Below are positions 39,127 to 49,560 of a stretch of 64,000 nt of DNA, in pieces. How positions within the stretch are numbered: the first letter of the stretch is position 1; the number at the start of each line of letters is the position of its first letter. Below the pieces are notes generated by a model that searched no databases, was not told the DNA's origin, and worked only from the letters and a program-made list of their open reading frames with translations. This DNA comes from Desulfotignum sp. GTDB lineage: Bacteria > Desulfobacterota > Desulfobacteria > Desulfobacterales > Desulfobacteraceae. A program made the position numbers and the translations under genes. The stretch covers positions 224,839 to 288,838 of the forward strand of contig JAABSA010000001.1 of the NCBI GenBank assembly GCA_011390635.1. Reading direction: 5' to 3'.

Positions 39127-40134
39127 ATGACTTTCATTGACAATCTCAACTGTATTATCGCAGGCCAAAACCTTACCCGGGAGCAGGCTGCAGAGATGAT
39201 CACAGATATTTTCAGCGGCACTGTAACCCCTGCCCGGACCGGGGCATTCATGGCCGCTCTGGCCACCAAGGGTGAAACCTTCGAGGAACTGGCAGGCGCG
39301 GCCCGGGCCATGCGCAGAAAAGCCGCCCGGATACAGACCCTGTCCAAAAAGGTCATTGACACCTGCGGCACCGGAGGTGATGCCTCAGGTTCCTTTAATA
39401 TCTCCACCACAGCCGCCTTTGTGGTGGCAGGTGCCGGAATCACGGTGGCCAAACACGGCAACCGCAGTATCTCGAGCAAATGCGGCAGTGCGGATGTGCT
39501 GGAAGCACTGGGGGTCAATCTTGACCTTGATCCGGAGATTGTGGAAGAAGCCATCAATGAGATCGGCATCGGGTTCATGTTTGCCCCCCGTTTCCACGGG
39601 GCCATGAAACATGCGGCACAGGCCAGAAAGGAATGCGGTATCCGCAGCATATTCAACATGCTGGGGCCCCTGAGCAACCCGGCTGCCGCCTCCTGCCAGA
39701 TTGTAGGGGTGTATGCCCCGGCCCTTACGGAAATGTTTGCCAAAGCCCTGCATCTTCTGGGCGTGGAAAACGCCTTTGTGGTCCATGGCCACGACGGCAT
39801 GGATGAAATCACCACCACGGATCTGACCCGGGTATCCCAATTGTCCAGGGGCCGCATCAAATCCTATGATCTGGATCCGCTGCAGTATTTTGACGATTAT
39901 GCCGATCCCGCAGATCTTATGGGAGGTGATGTACAGACAAATGCCGGCATCACTGCCGCCATCCTGGACGGTGAAAAAGGCCCCCGGCGGAATATTGTAC
40001 TGATCAATGCCGGGGCAGGCCTTGTGGCGGCTGATGCGGCCAAAGACATCCACCAGGGGATAGAAATGGCGGCAGATGCCATTGATTCGGGCAGGGCCAT
40101 GAAAAAATGCCGGGCGCTGGTCCGGTTTACTTAG
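39127..40134 (+). CDS. trpD: Anthranilate phosphoribosyltransferase
   Basis: DTCGTGGDASGSFNISTTAAFVVAGAGITVAKHGNRSISSKCGSADVLEALG. Confidence 0.97.
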   Translation: MTFIDNLNCIIAGQNLTREQAAEMITDIFSGTVTPARTGAFMAALATKGETFEELAGAARAMRRKAARIQTLSKKVIDTCGTGGDASGSFNISTTAAFVVAGAGITVAKHGNRSISSKCGSADVLEALGVNLDLDPEIVEEAINEIGIGFMFAPRFHGAMKHAAQARKECGIRSIFNMLGPLSNPAAASCQIVGVYAPALTEMFAKALHLLGVENAFVVHGHDGMDEITTTDLTRVSQLSRGRIKSYDLDPLQYFDDYADPADLMGGDVQTNAGITAAILDGEKGPRRNIVLINAGAGLVAADAAKDIHQGIEMAADAIDSGRAMKKCRALVRFT

Positions 40135-40148
40135 AGCGAAGGGCACAG

Positions 40149-40946
40149 ATGAAAATCAGCGGGTTTTTAAAAACCATACAAGAGATCAAGCAACAGGAGG
40201 TGGAGCAGCACCGGCGCAATTTCCCCCTGGCTGCCTTGCGCAGGAAAGTTGAGCAGTTGCCCGGCCGGGCTGATTTTTTTGCAGCCATGACAAAAAGCTG
40301 CCCGTCAGATGTGGGCATTATTGCGGAAATCAAAAAAGCCTCCCCTTCCAAGGGGGATATCCGGCTGGATTTGGACACCAGATCCTTTGTTGCAGCTTTC
40401 ACCGATGCAGGGGCAAGGGCTGTGTCGGTGCTAACGGAATCGAAATATTTCAAAGGCAGCCTGGCAGATCTTGCAACCGCCTGCACTGCCACGGATCTGC
40501 CGGTGCTCAGAAAGGATTTCATCATCCATGAGTACCAGATCTATGAAGCAAAACAGGCAGGGGCTTCGTCTGTGCTGCTCATCACCACATTGCTGTCCTC
40601 TTGCCAGCAGGCGGAGTATACCAGTCTTGCACGTGAACTGCACATGGAACCTTTGGTGGAAATCGCTTCTGAGTGGGAAATGGAGCAGGCCCTTGTGACC
40701 GGGGCAAAGGTGGTGGGCATCAACAACAGAAATCTTGCCACCCTTGAAGTGGACACAGCGGCTGCCGGCCGTATCGCCGCTGTTTTGCCCAAAGACATCC
40801 TGCCGGTGGCAGCCTCGGGGATTGTCTGCCGCAGGGATGTCACAGACGGGGTAAATGCCGGTATATACAACTTTCTAGTGGGAGAAAGCATTGTCCGTGC
40901 AAAAAATCCCGGGGCATTTATCCGTTCTTTGATCCAGGATGCATAA
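40149..40946 (+). CDS. trpC: Indole-3-glycerol phosphate synthase
   Basis: IIAEIKKASPSKGDIR, VLRKDFIIHEYQIYEAKQAGASSVLLI, VGINNRNLATLEVD; start at MKISGFL. Confidence 0.96.
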   Translation: MKISGFLKTIQEIKQQEVEQHRRNFPLAALRRKVEQLPGRADFFAAMTKSCPSDVGIIAEIKKASPSKGDIRLDLDTRSFVAAFTDAGARAVSVLTESKYFKGSLADLATACTATDLPVLRKDFIIHEYQIYEAKQAGASSVLLITTLLSSCQQAEYTSLARELHMEPLVEIASEWEMEQALVTGAKVVGINNRNLATLEVDTAAAGRIAAVLPKDILPVAASGIVCRRDVTDGVNAGIYNFLVGESIVRAKNPGAFIRSLIQDA

Positions 40947-41637
40947 AACCGTGGCAGTATCCTTTACCCACAAATTTCCCGCCCTTCGCCCCTTTATCAA
41001 GATCTGCGGATTGACCGATCCTGACAATGCAGCGGCATGCGCCCGGGCAGGTGCCGATGTCATCGGGCTGGTGTTTTACCCAAAAAGTCCACGGCACCTG
41101 CCGATATCCCGGGCCGTGGAGGTGGTACAGGCCCTTCCCTCCCATGTCCCGGTCTGGGGGGTGTTTGTAGATGCAACTTTGGATGCCATCATGGCACATG
41201 TGGATGCCTGCGGTTTAACAGGTGTACAGCTCCATGGCATAGAGCCGCCGGAACTTCTGGATGCGTTGGCCCAAAAAAATCTGACCGTGGTCAAGGCTGT
41301 TTTTTCCTCCAGGCATCCGTGCTTAGATACCATCGGCCAGTATGCATCTGCTGACGGCTTTTTGGTGGAATGCGGGCTGGGAAAACTGCCCGGCGGCAAT
41401 GCCAGGACCTGGGACTTTCACCGGGCTAAAAAAATTACCGCACAGCACCCGGTGATTCTGGCCGGCGGCTTAAACAGAGACAACATCAGCCAGGCCATTG
41501 CCGATGTTTCCCCTATGGGGGTAGATATCTCATCAGGTGTGGAAACCGCTCCCGGCACCAAGCACATCCCCAGGGTTGCTGACCTGGTCATGCAGGTCAA
41601 AGGATTGCAGGATGTAATCTACGGAGGCAGTGCTTGA
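40939..41637 (+). CDS. trpF: Phosphoribosylanthranilate isomerase
   Basis: FIKICGLTDPDNAAACARAGADVIGLVFYPKSPRHL, GVQLHG, LAGGLNRDNISQAI, GVDISSGVE; overlaps trpC by 8 bp. Confidence 0.96.
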   Translation: MHKTVAVSFTHKFPALRPFIKICGLTDPDNAAACARAGADVIGLVFYPKSPRHLPISRAVEVVQALPSHVPVWGVFVDATLDAIMAHVDACGLTGVQLHGIEPPELLDALAQKNLTVVKAVFSSRHPCLDTIGQYASADGFLVECGLGKLPGGNARTWDFHRAKKITAQHPVILAGGLNRDNISQAIADVSPMGVDISSGVETAPGTKHIPRVADLVMQVKGLQDVIYGGSA

Positions 41638-41666
41638 GCATGGTGGTGCCCCAGCGCGGTGGTGGC

Positions 41667-42359
41667 TCATCGCACCAGGATATTTGTGCCGGGATAAATC
41701 CGGGCCTCCGCATCCATATTGTTGAGTTTTCGCAGTGCTGGCACAGTGGTGTTATATTCCTGGGCAATGCGCCACAGGGTTTCCCCTTTTTTTACCGTGT
41801 GAAACACCTCTGAGGTTTTTTTGTCCTGAACCTTTGGGGCTTTTTTTACGGTGGGTGTGGTTTCCACAGATTTTACCGGCGCAGGGGATGCAGCCATTTT
41901 ACTAACAGTTGACAGCTTTTGCTCCAGATTTCCCATACGTTCGGTCAGAGAATCAAATTTGATCTGGGCAGCAGCTTCCAGCCGGGATACCTGCTGCTGC
42001 ACCTGTGACAGGGTTGCATCCATATCTGTTTGGGTGCCGGCACCAGCACCGGTCATCAGTTTTGCCTGTATGTTCTCCAGTGCGGTTTCCATGGTTGCCA
42101 GCCGATCTTCTAATGCCCCGGGATTTGCATTCTGTGACAAGGAGGGCACCGTCTGTGTGTCGGTATCAGATGAACTGAAAAACAAGAAAAACACAACCAG
42201 GGTTACTGCCAGTGCACCGGCAATGATCAGGGTGAATTCATGTTTTTTCAGCAAAGACGATCCGGCAGCCATGGATCCGGATGGATCAATTTGTTTTTTC
42301 CGGTTGGTGTTTGTTCGGGTGGTGGTTATTTTTGAAGCCAATCTGTCTTTTTGTGTCAT
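41667..42359 (-). CDS. Membrane-anchored coiled-coil protein with C-terminal LysM domain
   Basis: TM segment FTLIIAGALAVTLVVFFLFF; C-terminal HTVKKGETLWRIAQEYNTTVPALRKLNNMDAEARIYPGTNILV. Confidence 0.9.
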   Translation of the reverse strand: MTQKDRLASKITTTRTNTNRKKQIDPSGSMAAGSSLLKKHEFTLIIAGALAVTLVVFFLFFSSSDTDTQTVPSLSQNANPGALEDRLATMETALENIQAKLMTGAGAGTQTDMDATLSQVQQQVSRLEAAAQIKFDSLTERMGNLEQKLSTVSKMAASPAPVKSVETTPTVKKAPKVQDKKTSEVFHTVKKGETLWRIAQEYNTTVPALRKLNNMDAEARIYPGTNILVR

Positions 42360-42549
42360 CTCTTGCTCCTGTTTTATGCGGTGTTTTTGTATTTCATATC
42401 ATTCCACACAAAATTTTAAAACCATTTCACATCATTTTTGTGTTGCACATTTTTTCGTTCAGACGGTTTCAAGATTGGACACGCCCCCAAGGTTATGGTA
42501 AAACAATGATAACAGAAAACTTTGTTACCAGATTTCAGGAAATCTTAGA

Positions 42550-43413
42550 ATGACATTTTTAGCCAGATATCTTGTCCAGGCCCTGATTTTTTCGTGCACT
42601 GTATTATGCTGCATATCATTTGGTGCTGCCGATGAAACACAAATACATACCAACCAGCTGGGAATGCGGTTTGTTCTGATTCCGGCCGGCCGGTTTGTCA
42701 TGGGCAGCCCTCCTTCTGAAAAAGGCCGGCAATGGAATGAAAAACAACACCAGGTAACCATTTCCAAAAGTTTTTATATGGGTGAAACAGAAGTCACACA
42801 GGGCCAGTGGAACCGTCTGGTTTCACCCAATCCGTCTGCCTTCAGGCTGGGAAATCAGTATCCGGTGGATTCCGTCTCCTGGCATGAGGCCATGCAGTTT
42901 ATCGCATTTCTCAATACACTGGAAAACACCGCCCGATACCGGCTGCCCACGGAAGCAGAATGGGAATACGCCTGCCGGGCCGGCAGCACAACCGCTTTTT
43001 CCAGCGGACCAATCACCACCATTTCCTGTGTGGAACCGGAGCCGGCTCTGGTGAATACGGCATGGTATTGTTATAATTCCGGGCTGGCCAACCCGCCCAG
43101 GGATTTTAAACCCCATCCGGTAAAAACCCTGAGACCCAATGCCTGGGGGCTTTACGACATGCACGGAAATGTCCAGGAATGGGTGTTGGATGCCTGCAAA
43201 GGGCGCAGTCTGTTCCGGACAAGCGTTGGTGCGGTGACCGACACATACAAAGAAAACATGGTTGATCCGCTGGAAAAAAAAGGCGATCACCGGGTTGTCC
43301 GGGGCGGTGGCTGGTTCCAGAACGGCAAATACCAGAGAAGTGCCTACCGCAGTTTTTACAAACCCGTTGCCGTCAGAAACAGCCTGGGATTTCGCGTTGT
43401 TTACACCCGCTGA
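42550..43413 (+). CDS. Formylglycine-generating-enzyme (SUMF1)-family protein with signal peptide
   Basis: FVLIPAGRFVMGSPPSEKGR, GETEVTQGQWNRL, YRLPTEAEWEYACRAGS, NAWGLYDMHGNVQEWVLD, RVVRGGGWF. Confidence 0.93.
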   Translation: MTFLARYLVQALIFSCTVLCCISFGAADETQIHTNQLGMRFVLIPAGRFVMGSPPSEKGRQWNEKQHQVTISKSFYMGETEVTQGQWNRLVSPNPSAFRLGNQYPVDSVSWHEAMQFIAFLNTLENTARYRLPTEAEWEYACRAGSTTAFSSGPITTISCVEPEPALVNTAWYCYNSGLANPPRDFKPHPVKTLRPNAWGLYDMHGNVQEWVLDACKGRSLFRTSVGAVTDTYKENMVDPLEKKGDHRVVRGGGWFQNGKYQRSAYRSFYKPVAVRNSLGFRVVYTR

Positions 43414-43448
43414 TACCCAATGATCTATAAAGGTATGGTGCAGATACG

Positions 43449-43766
43449 TTAGAACCTGGACTGGATCCGCTTATACATACCCAGTCTTTTTTTTAGAATC
43501 AACAGCCTGAGCCATTCTTCCATTTTTTTTGCCAGCCGGCCTTTCATTTGGTTTTCATCTGTTTTGTGCTCTTGTCCACTGCTGTATGAAACAGAAGGCC
43601 CGGCTTTTTCCAGGATCTTTTTCATGCGTGTGCAACCAGCCTGTATATCCTGGTCTGTGCCCTGATATGTTTCATTGAGGCTGTCATACATATCCAGCGC
43701 ATCCTGGTAATATCCCTGATGTTCATATGCTTTGGCCAGCTCCAGGCTCTTATATTCATGGTCCAT
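43449..43766 (-). CDS. Small TPR-like protein of unknown function
   Basis: LELAKAYEHQGYYQDALDMYDSLNETYQ; tightly spaced with the neighbouring gene. Confidence 0.65.
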   Translation of the reverse strand: MDHEYKSLELAKAYEHQGYYQDALDMYDSLNETYQGTDQDIQAGCTRMKKILEKAGPSVSYSSGQEHKTDENQMKGRLAKKMEEWLRLLILKKRLGMYKRIQSRF

Positions 43767-43776
43767 GGCTATCCTT

Positions 43777-44070
43777 TTATTCTTTTGTTTGTATAAAAAT
43801 CAACTCATCGGGCGCTGCCATACCATGTTCATGCTTTGCCAGGTGTTTAATATAGGCAGCATCCTGTTTCAACCGCAGAATCTGTTTTTCAATGGCTTTG
43901 TTTTCCTGTCTGGTAATCTGTATGCGGGACAATACATGAGCCTGTTTCAATGTAAGCTGGTCATAGTCTCTGATTCCGTTCTCAGAAAAATACATTACAA
44001 ACAGGATCAGCACCATGAGAACAAGAGCCAGATAAAAAATGGTTTTTTCAATCATTACCATAAAAATCAA
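43777..44070 (-). CDS. FtsB/DivIC-like septum formation initiator family protein
   Basis: N-terminal TM plus coiled coil with KQDAAYIKHLAKHEHGMAAPDELIFI. Confidence 0.7.
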   Translation of the reverse strand: MIFMVMIEKTIFYLALVLMVLILFVMYFSENGIRDYDQLTLKQAHVLSRIQITRQENKAIEKQILRLKQDAAYIKHLAKHEHGMAAPDELIFIQTKE

Positions 44071-45617
44071 TCCTTTTGTGAACCCTTTTTCAACCAGTCT
44101 TTAACCAGATCAATCTCTGGAAATTTCAGTGCTGCGGCAGCCAGAAAAACCAGTGTGATGCCCATCACCACACAAACAGTCACACCGGCAGCCAAAAAAA
44201 GCTTTCCGTGTGCATCATTGATGATAATTGTCGCAGCCCATCTTACAGACATTGCCATTATAACAGATAAAAAAAGGGCGCGGCAAGCTGAAATCAGCAT
44301 ATGAATCCGTGAAAATCTCACCCGGGCCGGGGGATGAAACACCAGATAAACAAATCCCGCACCTGATGACAATGATACAGACAGGGCCAGCCCGTTGATC
44401 CCCATGAGGCCGGACAAAACAGGTGCCAGCACGAGATTGGTGCAAATGCAGATCATGCCGGCAAAAAATGGATGCCAGATACTGGACACGGCATAGTGAA
44501 GGGTTACAAAAACACGGGATCCGATGAATGCCCACAACCCTGTTGCCAGATAAAACAGGCATGCTGCCGTCTGGGTAACGGCATGGGCATCAAATGCCCC
44601 CTGACCGAACAAAAGTCTGACAATAGGGTCGTTCAGGGCCATGAGCCCTGCCATGGCGGGCATAGTCACAAACATTACCAGCCGGACCCCGGTATCAAAT
44701 ACAGGGGTAATGTGGGTCATTTGCCCAATGGCTGCTTTTTTGGCAAAAAATGGCAGCAATACGATGGAAAAAGAAACAGCAATCAAAGACATTGGAAACT
44801 GCACCAGCCGGTCTGCATAGTACAAAAAGGATACACTGCCCTCTGCCAGAAAAGAAGCAAGAAAAGATACCACCAGAATATTCACCTGAAAGGGCGCCGC
44901 TCCAACCATGCAGGGGATCATTTTTTTTGCCGTATTAACAACACCCGGGTGGCATATCACAAACCGGGCAGGCCCCAGCATGCCGTGCTGGACCATGAAA
45001 GGCACCTGAAAGCCCAATTGCACCAGACCGCCAAAAATAATGCCCAGGGCAAGCCCTGTGACCGGGATATCAAAATATCCGGCGGCAAAAAGGGTGAACA
45101 GAATCACCACCAGGTTAAACAAAAGGGGGGTCATGCCCGGCAGCCAGAAATTACCCAGGGTGTTGAGCACCCCCATGCACAAAGAAATCACCATGATGAT
45201 CCAGACATAGGGTACCATGATTTTAAACAGAACAAGGGCAAGTGAAAACCGCTCACTCCCCGGCACAAAACCCGGTGCCATGACCTGCAGGATCCAGGGC
45301 GCCAGCAAAACCCCGCACAGAACAAGAAAAACACCCAGTGCAGACAGCATCACCAGCGCGGAGAACACCATGGAAACCGCCTGGTCTTTTCTGCCGGTCT
45401 CAATATACCGGGAAAACCAGGGTACAAAAGAAATACTGAATATCCCGTCACTGAACATTTTTCTGAGCAGATCAAAGGGCCGGAACGTAATAAAAAATGC
45501 ATCGCTCTGGGCGGAAGTGCCGATGACCATGGCAATCACTGCATCCCGGATGACCCCGAAAATCCGACTCAAAAGGGTAAAACCACTGACAGACATGGTG
45601 TTTTTAACCAGGGACAT
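44067..45617 (-). CDS. murJ: Lipid II flippase MurJ (MviN family)
   Basis: TLLSRIFGVIRDAVIAMVIGTSAQSDAFFITFRPFDLLRKMFSDGIFSISFVPWFSRY; polytopic; start at MSLVKNT. Confidence 0.93.
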   Translation of the reverse strand: MSLVKNTMSVSGFTLLSRIFGVIRDAVIAMVIGTSAQSDAFFITFRPFDLLRKMFSDGIFSISFVPWFSRYIETGRKDQAVSMVFSALVMLSALGVFLVLCGVLLAPWILQVMAPGFVPGSERFSLALVLFKIMVPYVWIIMVISLCMGVLNTLGNFWLPGMTPLLFNLVVILFTLFAAGYFDIPVTGLALGIIFGGLVQLGFQVPFMVQHGMLGPARFVICHPGVVNTAKKMIPCMVGAAPFQVNILVVSFLASFLAEGSVSFLYYADRLVQFPMSLIAVSFSIVLLPFFAKKAAIGQMTHITPVFDTGVRLVMFVTMPAMAGLMALNDPIVRLLFGQGAFDAHAVTQTAACLFYLATGLWAFIGSRVFVTLHYAVSSIWHPFFAGMICICTNLVLAPVLSGLMGINGLALSVSLSSGAGFVYLVFHPPARVRFSRIHMLISACRALFLSVIMAMSVRWAATIIINDAHGKLFLAAGVTVCVVMGITLVFLAAAALKFPEIDLVKDWLKKGSQKD

Positions 45618-45720
45618 TATAAATTTTCCTTGACAAAAATCCAAAAATTTTATATCTGTTCTTTTTTAAAACATAAAATTTTTTAACAGTTAACTGACGA
45701 ATATAAGGAGTAACCGCAAA

Positions 45721-45978
45721 TTGGCCAACCACAAATCTGCAAAAAAACGGGCAAAACAGAACCTGGTGAGACGTCAACGAAACAGATCTGTAAAAACCAC
45801 ACTGAAAACATTGGAAAAAAAGGTGCGCGCGGCCAAAGCATCCGGCGATGATGCGGCAGTGGAATTGATGCGCCAGAACCAGTCTGCGCTTCAAAAAGCG
45901 TCCCAAAAAGGCATCATCCATAAAAAAACCGCTTCCAGAAAGATTTCAAGATTATCCAAACTTGTGAATGCCTCCTGA
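45721..45978 (+). CDS. rpsT: 30S ribosomal protein S20, TTG start
   Basis: (M)ANHKSAKKRAKQNLVRRQRNRSVKTTLKTLEKKVRAA; begins at TTG with aaggag upstream. Confidence 0.95.
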   Translation: MANHKSAKKRAKQNLVRRQRNRSVKTTLKTLEKKVRAAKASGDDAAVELMRQNQSALQKASQKGIIHKKTASRKISRLSKLVNAS

Positions 45979-45988
45979 GGTTTTATGA

Positions 45989-46022
45989 AACGACAGGAGT
46001 CCCCAGGGCAACTCCTGTCGTT
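45989..46022. terminator. Hairpin between convergent rpsT and lptE
   Basis: AACGACAGGAGT-CCCCAGGGCA-ACTCCTGTCGTT, 12-bp perfect arms; no clear T-run. Confidence 0.65.
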
Positions 46023-46039
46023 GAACCATATCGCTTGTG

Positions 46040-46576
46040 TTAGAAATTGACCATCATCTGACTGACAACCCTTTCTGCAATCCGTTGCGCAATTATCTCA
46101 ATTGCTTCATTGATACTGGCTTCATCATTTATCTTGTCTTCATCCACCATATAGGATTCAGATGAAGAAAAATTGGACACAGACCACAGAATATCATCGT
46201 CTGTGTCCAGAAGCTGAACATCCACCACAGCGGTTACATTTCTTTCAACCACTGTCTCCGTAGAAGACCGGGATAAAACCGAAAAAGTGATGGCTTTGAT
46301 CTTGCCCTTGATCCTCCGGGCAGCATTTGCAGGATCGACCACTTTTGTATCGGATTTTTCCTGAATTTCCCGTATCAACCCATTGGTGAAATCGATTGCT
46401 GCGCGTGTCTGGGATGTTTTGTTCTCAAACACCTCCACCCCCACGCGGGTCACCCCCTGGTAAATATATCCGCCCCCTTCCAGGCGATATCCGCAACCGG
46501 AAAACAAAAGCAGCACCCCCGCCAGTATACAGAGCGATTTTTTCCCATTGTCGCTTTTGATGCCAGACAGTTTCAT
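46040..46576 (-). CDS. lptE: LPS-assembly lipoprotein LptE-like
   Basis: Lipobox LLLFSGC followed by GYRLEGGG; VGVEVFENKTSQTRAA; upstream neighbour is leuS. Confidence 0.82.
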   Translation of the reverse strand: MKLSGIKSDNGKKSLCILAGVLLLFSGCGYRLEGGGYIYQGVTRVGVEVFENKTSQTRAAIDFTNGLIREIQEKSDTKVVDPANAARRIKGKIKAITFSVLSRSSTETVVERNVTAVVDVQLLDTDDDILWSVSNFSSSESYMVDEDKINDEASINEAIEIIAQRIAERVVSQMMVNF

Positions 46577-46577
46577 G

Positions 46578-49188
46578 TTACACCACTATATTTACAAGTA
46601 TCTGTTTTTTGCGTACAAGGATGATCTTTTTTACCGGTGCATCCTGGATATGTTTTACAACCTTGTCATCTGCCAGGGCCGCATCTTTAATGGCAGGTTC
46701 GGCAGTATCTGCCGCCACACTGAATCTGGCACGCAGTTTGCCGTTCACCTGGACCACTACCAGCACCTCATCTGTTTCAATGCTGTCTGTGCGAAATGTG
46801 GGCCAGGACTGTTCCAGAATGGATCCTTGATGTCCCATTTTCTCAAACAATTCCTCACAAAAATGCGGTACAATGGGACTGAGCAGAAGCAGCATGTTTT
46901 CCATGGCAGATAACACAACGGCCTTGATTTCATTGTCTGATGTGTCCAGGTCAATGGTGTAGACCGCATTCACCAGTTCCATGACAGCGGCAATGGCCGT
47001 GTTGAAATGAAAGCTTTCATCAATATCCGCCGTTACCTTTTTGATGGTCTGTTGGGTCTTGATATACAGGGATCTGGCCGACTGGCTTTTCAGATCCCCG
47101 GCAGGCCCTTTGAATGCTGTCACCTGGCTGGTATCAATCTTTTGCATGCACGCAAGGGCCAGGCGCCAGACACGGTTGATAAAGCGGTTGCTGCCCTCGA
47201 CCCCGTCTTCACTCCATTCCAGATCTCTTTCCGGCGGAGCAGCAAACAGACAGAAAAGCCGGGTAACATCAGCCCCGTATTTTTCCAACAGCTCATTGGG
47301 ATCCACCACATTTTTTTTGGATTTGGACATTTTAATGACCCGGCCTATTTCAACATCCTTGCCGCACCGGGTGCACACGAACGTTTCATTTGCTTCTTTT
47401 CTGGCTTCCTCCGGGTAAAGATATCCATGCTCAGGACAGGTCATGGTTTCTTTGCACACCATTCCCTGGGTGAGCAGCCGGGTAAAGGGTTCTTTGAAAT
47501 CGATCATGCCAAAATGGTGGAGCACCCGCATAAAATAGCGGGAATAGAGCAAATGAAGGACTGCATGCTCCACCCCGCCGATATACTGGTCCACAGGTGC
47601 CCAGTATTTCACGGCAGCCGGGTCAAACATTCCCTGGTCAAATCTGGGGGAGCAGTACCGCAGATAATACCAGGAGGATTCCACAAAGGTATCCATGGTA
47701 TCTGTATCCCGTCTGGCATCTTTGCGCCCGCACCTGGGACACACCGCCTGTTTGAAATAATCCAGCGTGGGCAGAGGGGATCCGCCTTTTTCTAAAAGGT
47801 TGGCATCTTCGGGCAGTGCTATGGGAAGATCTTTTTGGGAAACCGGCACCACTTTGCAGTCCGGGCAGTGTATGACCGGGATGGGGGCACCCCAGTACCG
47901 CTGGCGTGAAATACCCCAGTCCCGCAGCCGATAGGAGACAGCCTTTTTCCCCCTTCCTTGCTCTGCCAGCCAGTCTGTGATGGTTTCAATGGCTTTTTCG
48001 CTGTCCATGCCGTCAAACTGACCGGAATTCACCATGATACCCGGTCCGGTATAGGCGGTTTCCATGGTATCCGGATCCAGGGGGGGGGAGGCCGGCTGCA
48101 CCACCACACGAATCTCAAGGCCATATTTTTTTGCAAAGTCAAAATCCCGCTGGTCTCCGGCAGGCACCGACATGATAGCACCGGTGCCGTATCCCATGAG
48201 CACAAAATTGGCTGTATAAATGGGGATCTCTTCTCCTGTGGCAGGATTGATGCAGTGCCTGCCCGTGAAAACCCCTTCTTTCTCATATTTTTCCAGGCCC
48301 TCCAGGGACCGCTCCTGGGCAGCGACTTTTTCAAGAAAAGCTGCCACATCCTTTTCCTGTTTGGTTCCTTTGCACAGGGTTTCCACCAGGGGATGCTCGG
48401 GTGCCAGGCACATAAAGGTGGCCCCGAAAATGGTATCCGGACGTGTGGTAAACACCGGTATCTGAGCCTCCATGCCGGCAACCTGAAATGTCAGTTCCGA
48501 TCCCACGCTTTTGCCGATCCAGTTTTTCTGCATCACCGTGACCTTGTCCGGCCACCCAGGCAGTTTATCACAATAGACCAGCAGGTCTTCGGCAAAATCG
48601 GTGATCCTGAAAAACCACTGCCACAGCTTTTTCTGGTGAACCGGGCGGGAACACCGCCAGCACTTATCCTGTTCCACCTGCTCATTGGCCAGAACTGTCT
48701 GGCACTTTTCACACCAGTTGACAAAAGATTCCTTGCGGTAGGCCATGCCGTTTTCCAGCATTTTAAGGAACAGCCACTGCTCCCACTTATAGTATTCCGG
48801 CCGGCAGGTGGCAATCTCTCTGTCCCAGTCATAGGAAAACCCCATCTTTTTCAACTGGGCCCGCATGGCACGGATATTATCATAGGTCCAGGCAGCCGGA
48901 TGGGTATTGTTGTCAATAGCTGCATTTTCAGCCGGCATGCCAAAGGCGTCCCATCCCATGGGGTGGAGAACATTGAATCCCTTCATCCTTTTATACCGCA
49001 CCACCACATCACCGATGGTATAATTGCGCACATGGCCGATATGAATTTTCCCTGACGGATAAGGAAACATTTCCAGCAGATAATATTTTTCTTTTTCAGG
49101 ATCTTCGGTGACTTTGAAAAGGTGATGATCCTGCCAATATGCCTGCCATCTGGGTTCAACATCAGCAGGGTTGTACCATTCCTCCATT
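46578..49188 (-). CDS. leuS: Leucyl-tRNA synthetase
   Basis: [23 protein letters not shown] (HIGH), [12 protein letters not shown] (KMSKS), editing domain [12 protein letters not shown]; start set at [15 protein letters not shown]. Confidence 0.96.
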
Positions 49189-49355
49189 CTATATTTTCCT
49201 TTCACAAGCATCTTCACACAGATTTTTAGATTATCAAAACCTATTAGATGCCACAACCAAAGGCAAATAGCAAGACAGTTTGAATTACCGCTGGATATTT
49301 GCCATAAGTGCATTGTTTTTTTCATCCTTCCATGCAGTGTCCAGGTCCCGGGCCC

Positions 49356-49521
49356 GCCCCTGGAGGTTTGCTGCGCCCGGCCCGAGATCCTGCGCGGGCC
49401 TGTTTTTATCAGAATGATAATACAACGCAACACCCCTTGTGGTTGAAAGGCTGACATCCTTGCATGTCCGGCCAGGCCCCCTCCGGCTCTAACGGTCCGG
49501 TCACAGCAAACCTCCAGGGGC
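49356..49521. repeat. 18-bp perfect inverted repeat bracketing ~130 bp of intergenic sequence
   Basis: GCCCCTGGAGGTTTGCTG (49356-49373) and CAGCAAACCTCCAGGGGC (49504-49521). Confidence 0.9.
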
Positions 49522-49527
49522 TCCTTA
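49413..49527. repeat. Diverged copy B of an intergenic repeat (partner at 27612-27720)
   Basis: By-eye alignment with copy A: TGCATGTC, CGGCTCTAACGGTCCGGTCACAG, CAGGGGCTCCTTA. Confidence 0.5.
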
Positions 49528-49560
49528 CCGCGATCCTCCCTGTACATCATTGGTCATAGC

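Noticed and set aside
47958-49055. 365-aa plus-strand ORF opposite leuS
   Set aside because: Antisense to leuS, no recognisable domain.
49356-49527. Retron, attC or group II intron identity for the intergenic repeat
   Set aside because: No reverse transcriptase or integrase nearby, and no attC RYYYAAC/GTTRRRY pair or domain V-like motif recognised.
49189-49550. N-terminal extension of leuS ([16 protein letters not shown]...)
   Set aside because: LeuS homology starts at [15 protein letters not shown] with an SD-like sequence; the extension covers the intergenic repeat.
49189-49560. T-box leader upstream of leuS
   Set aside because: No T-box consensus (AGGGTGGNACCGCG-like) visible on the minus strand.
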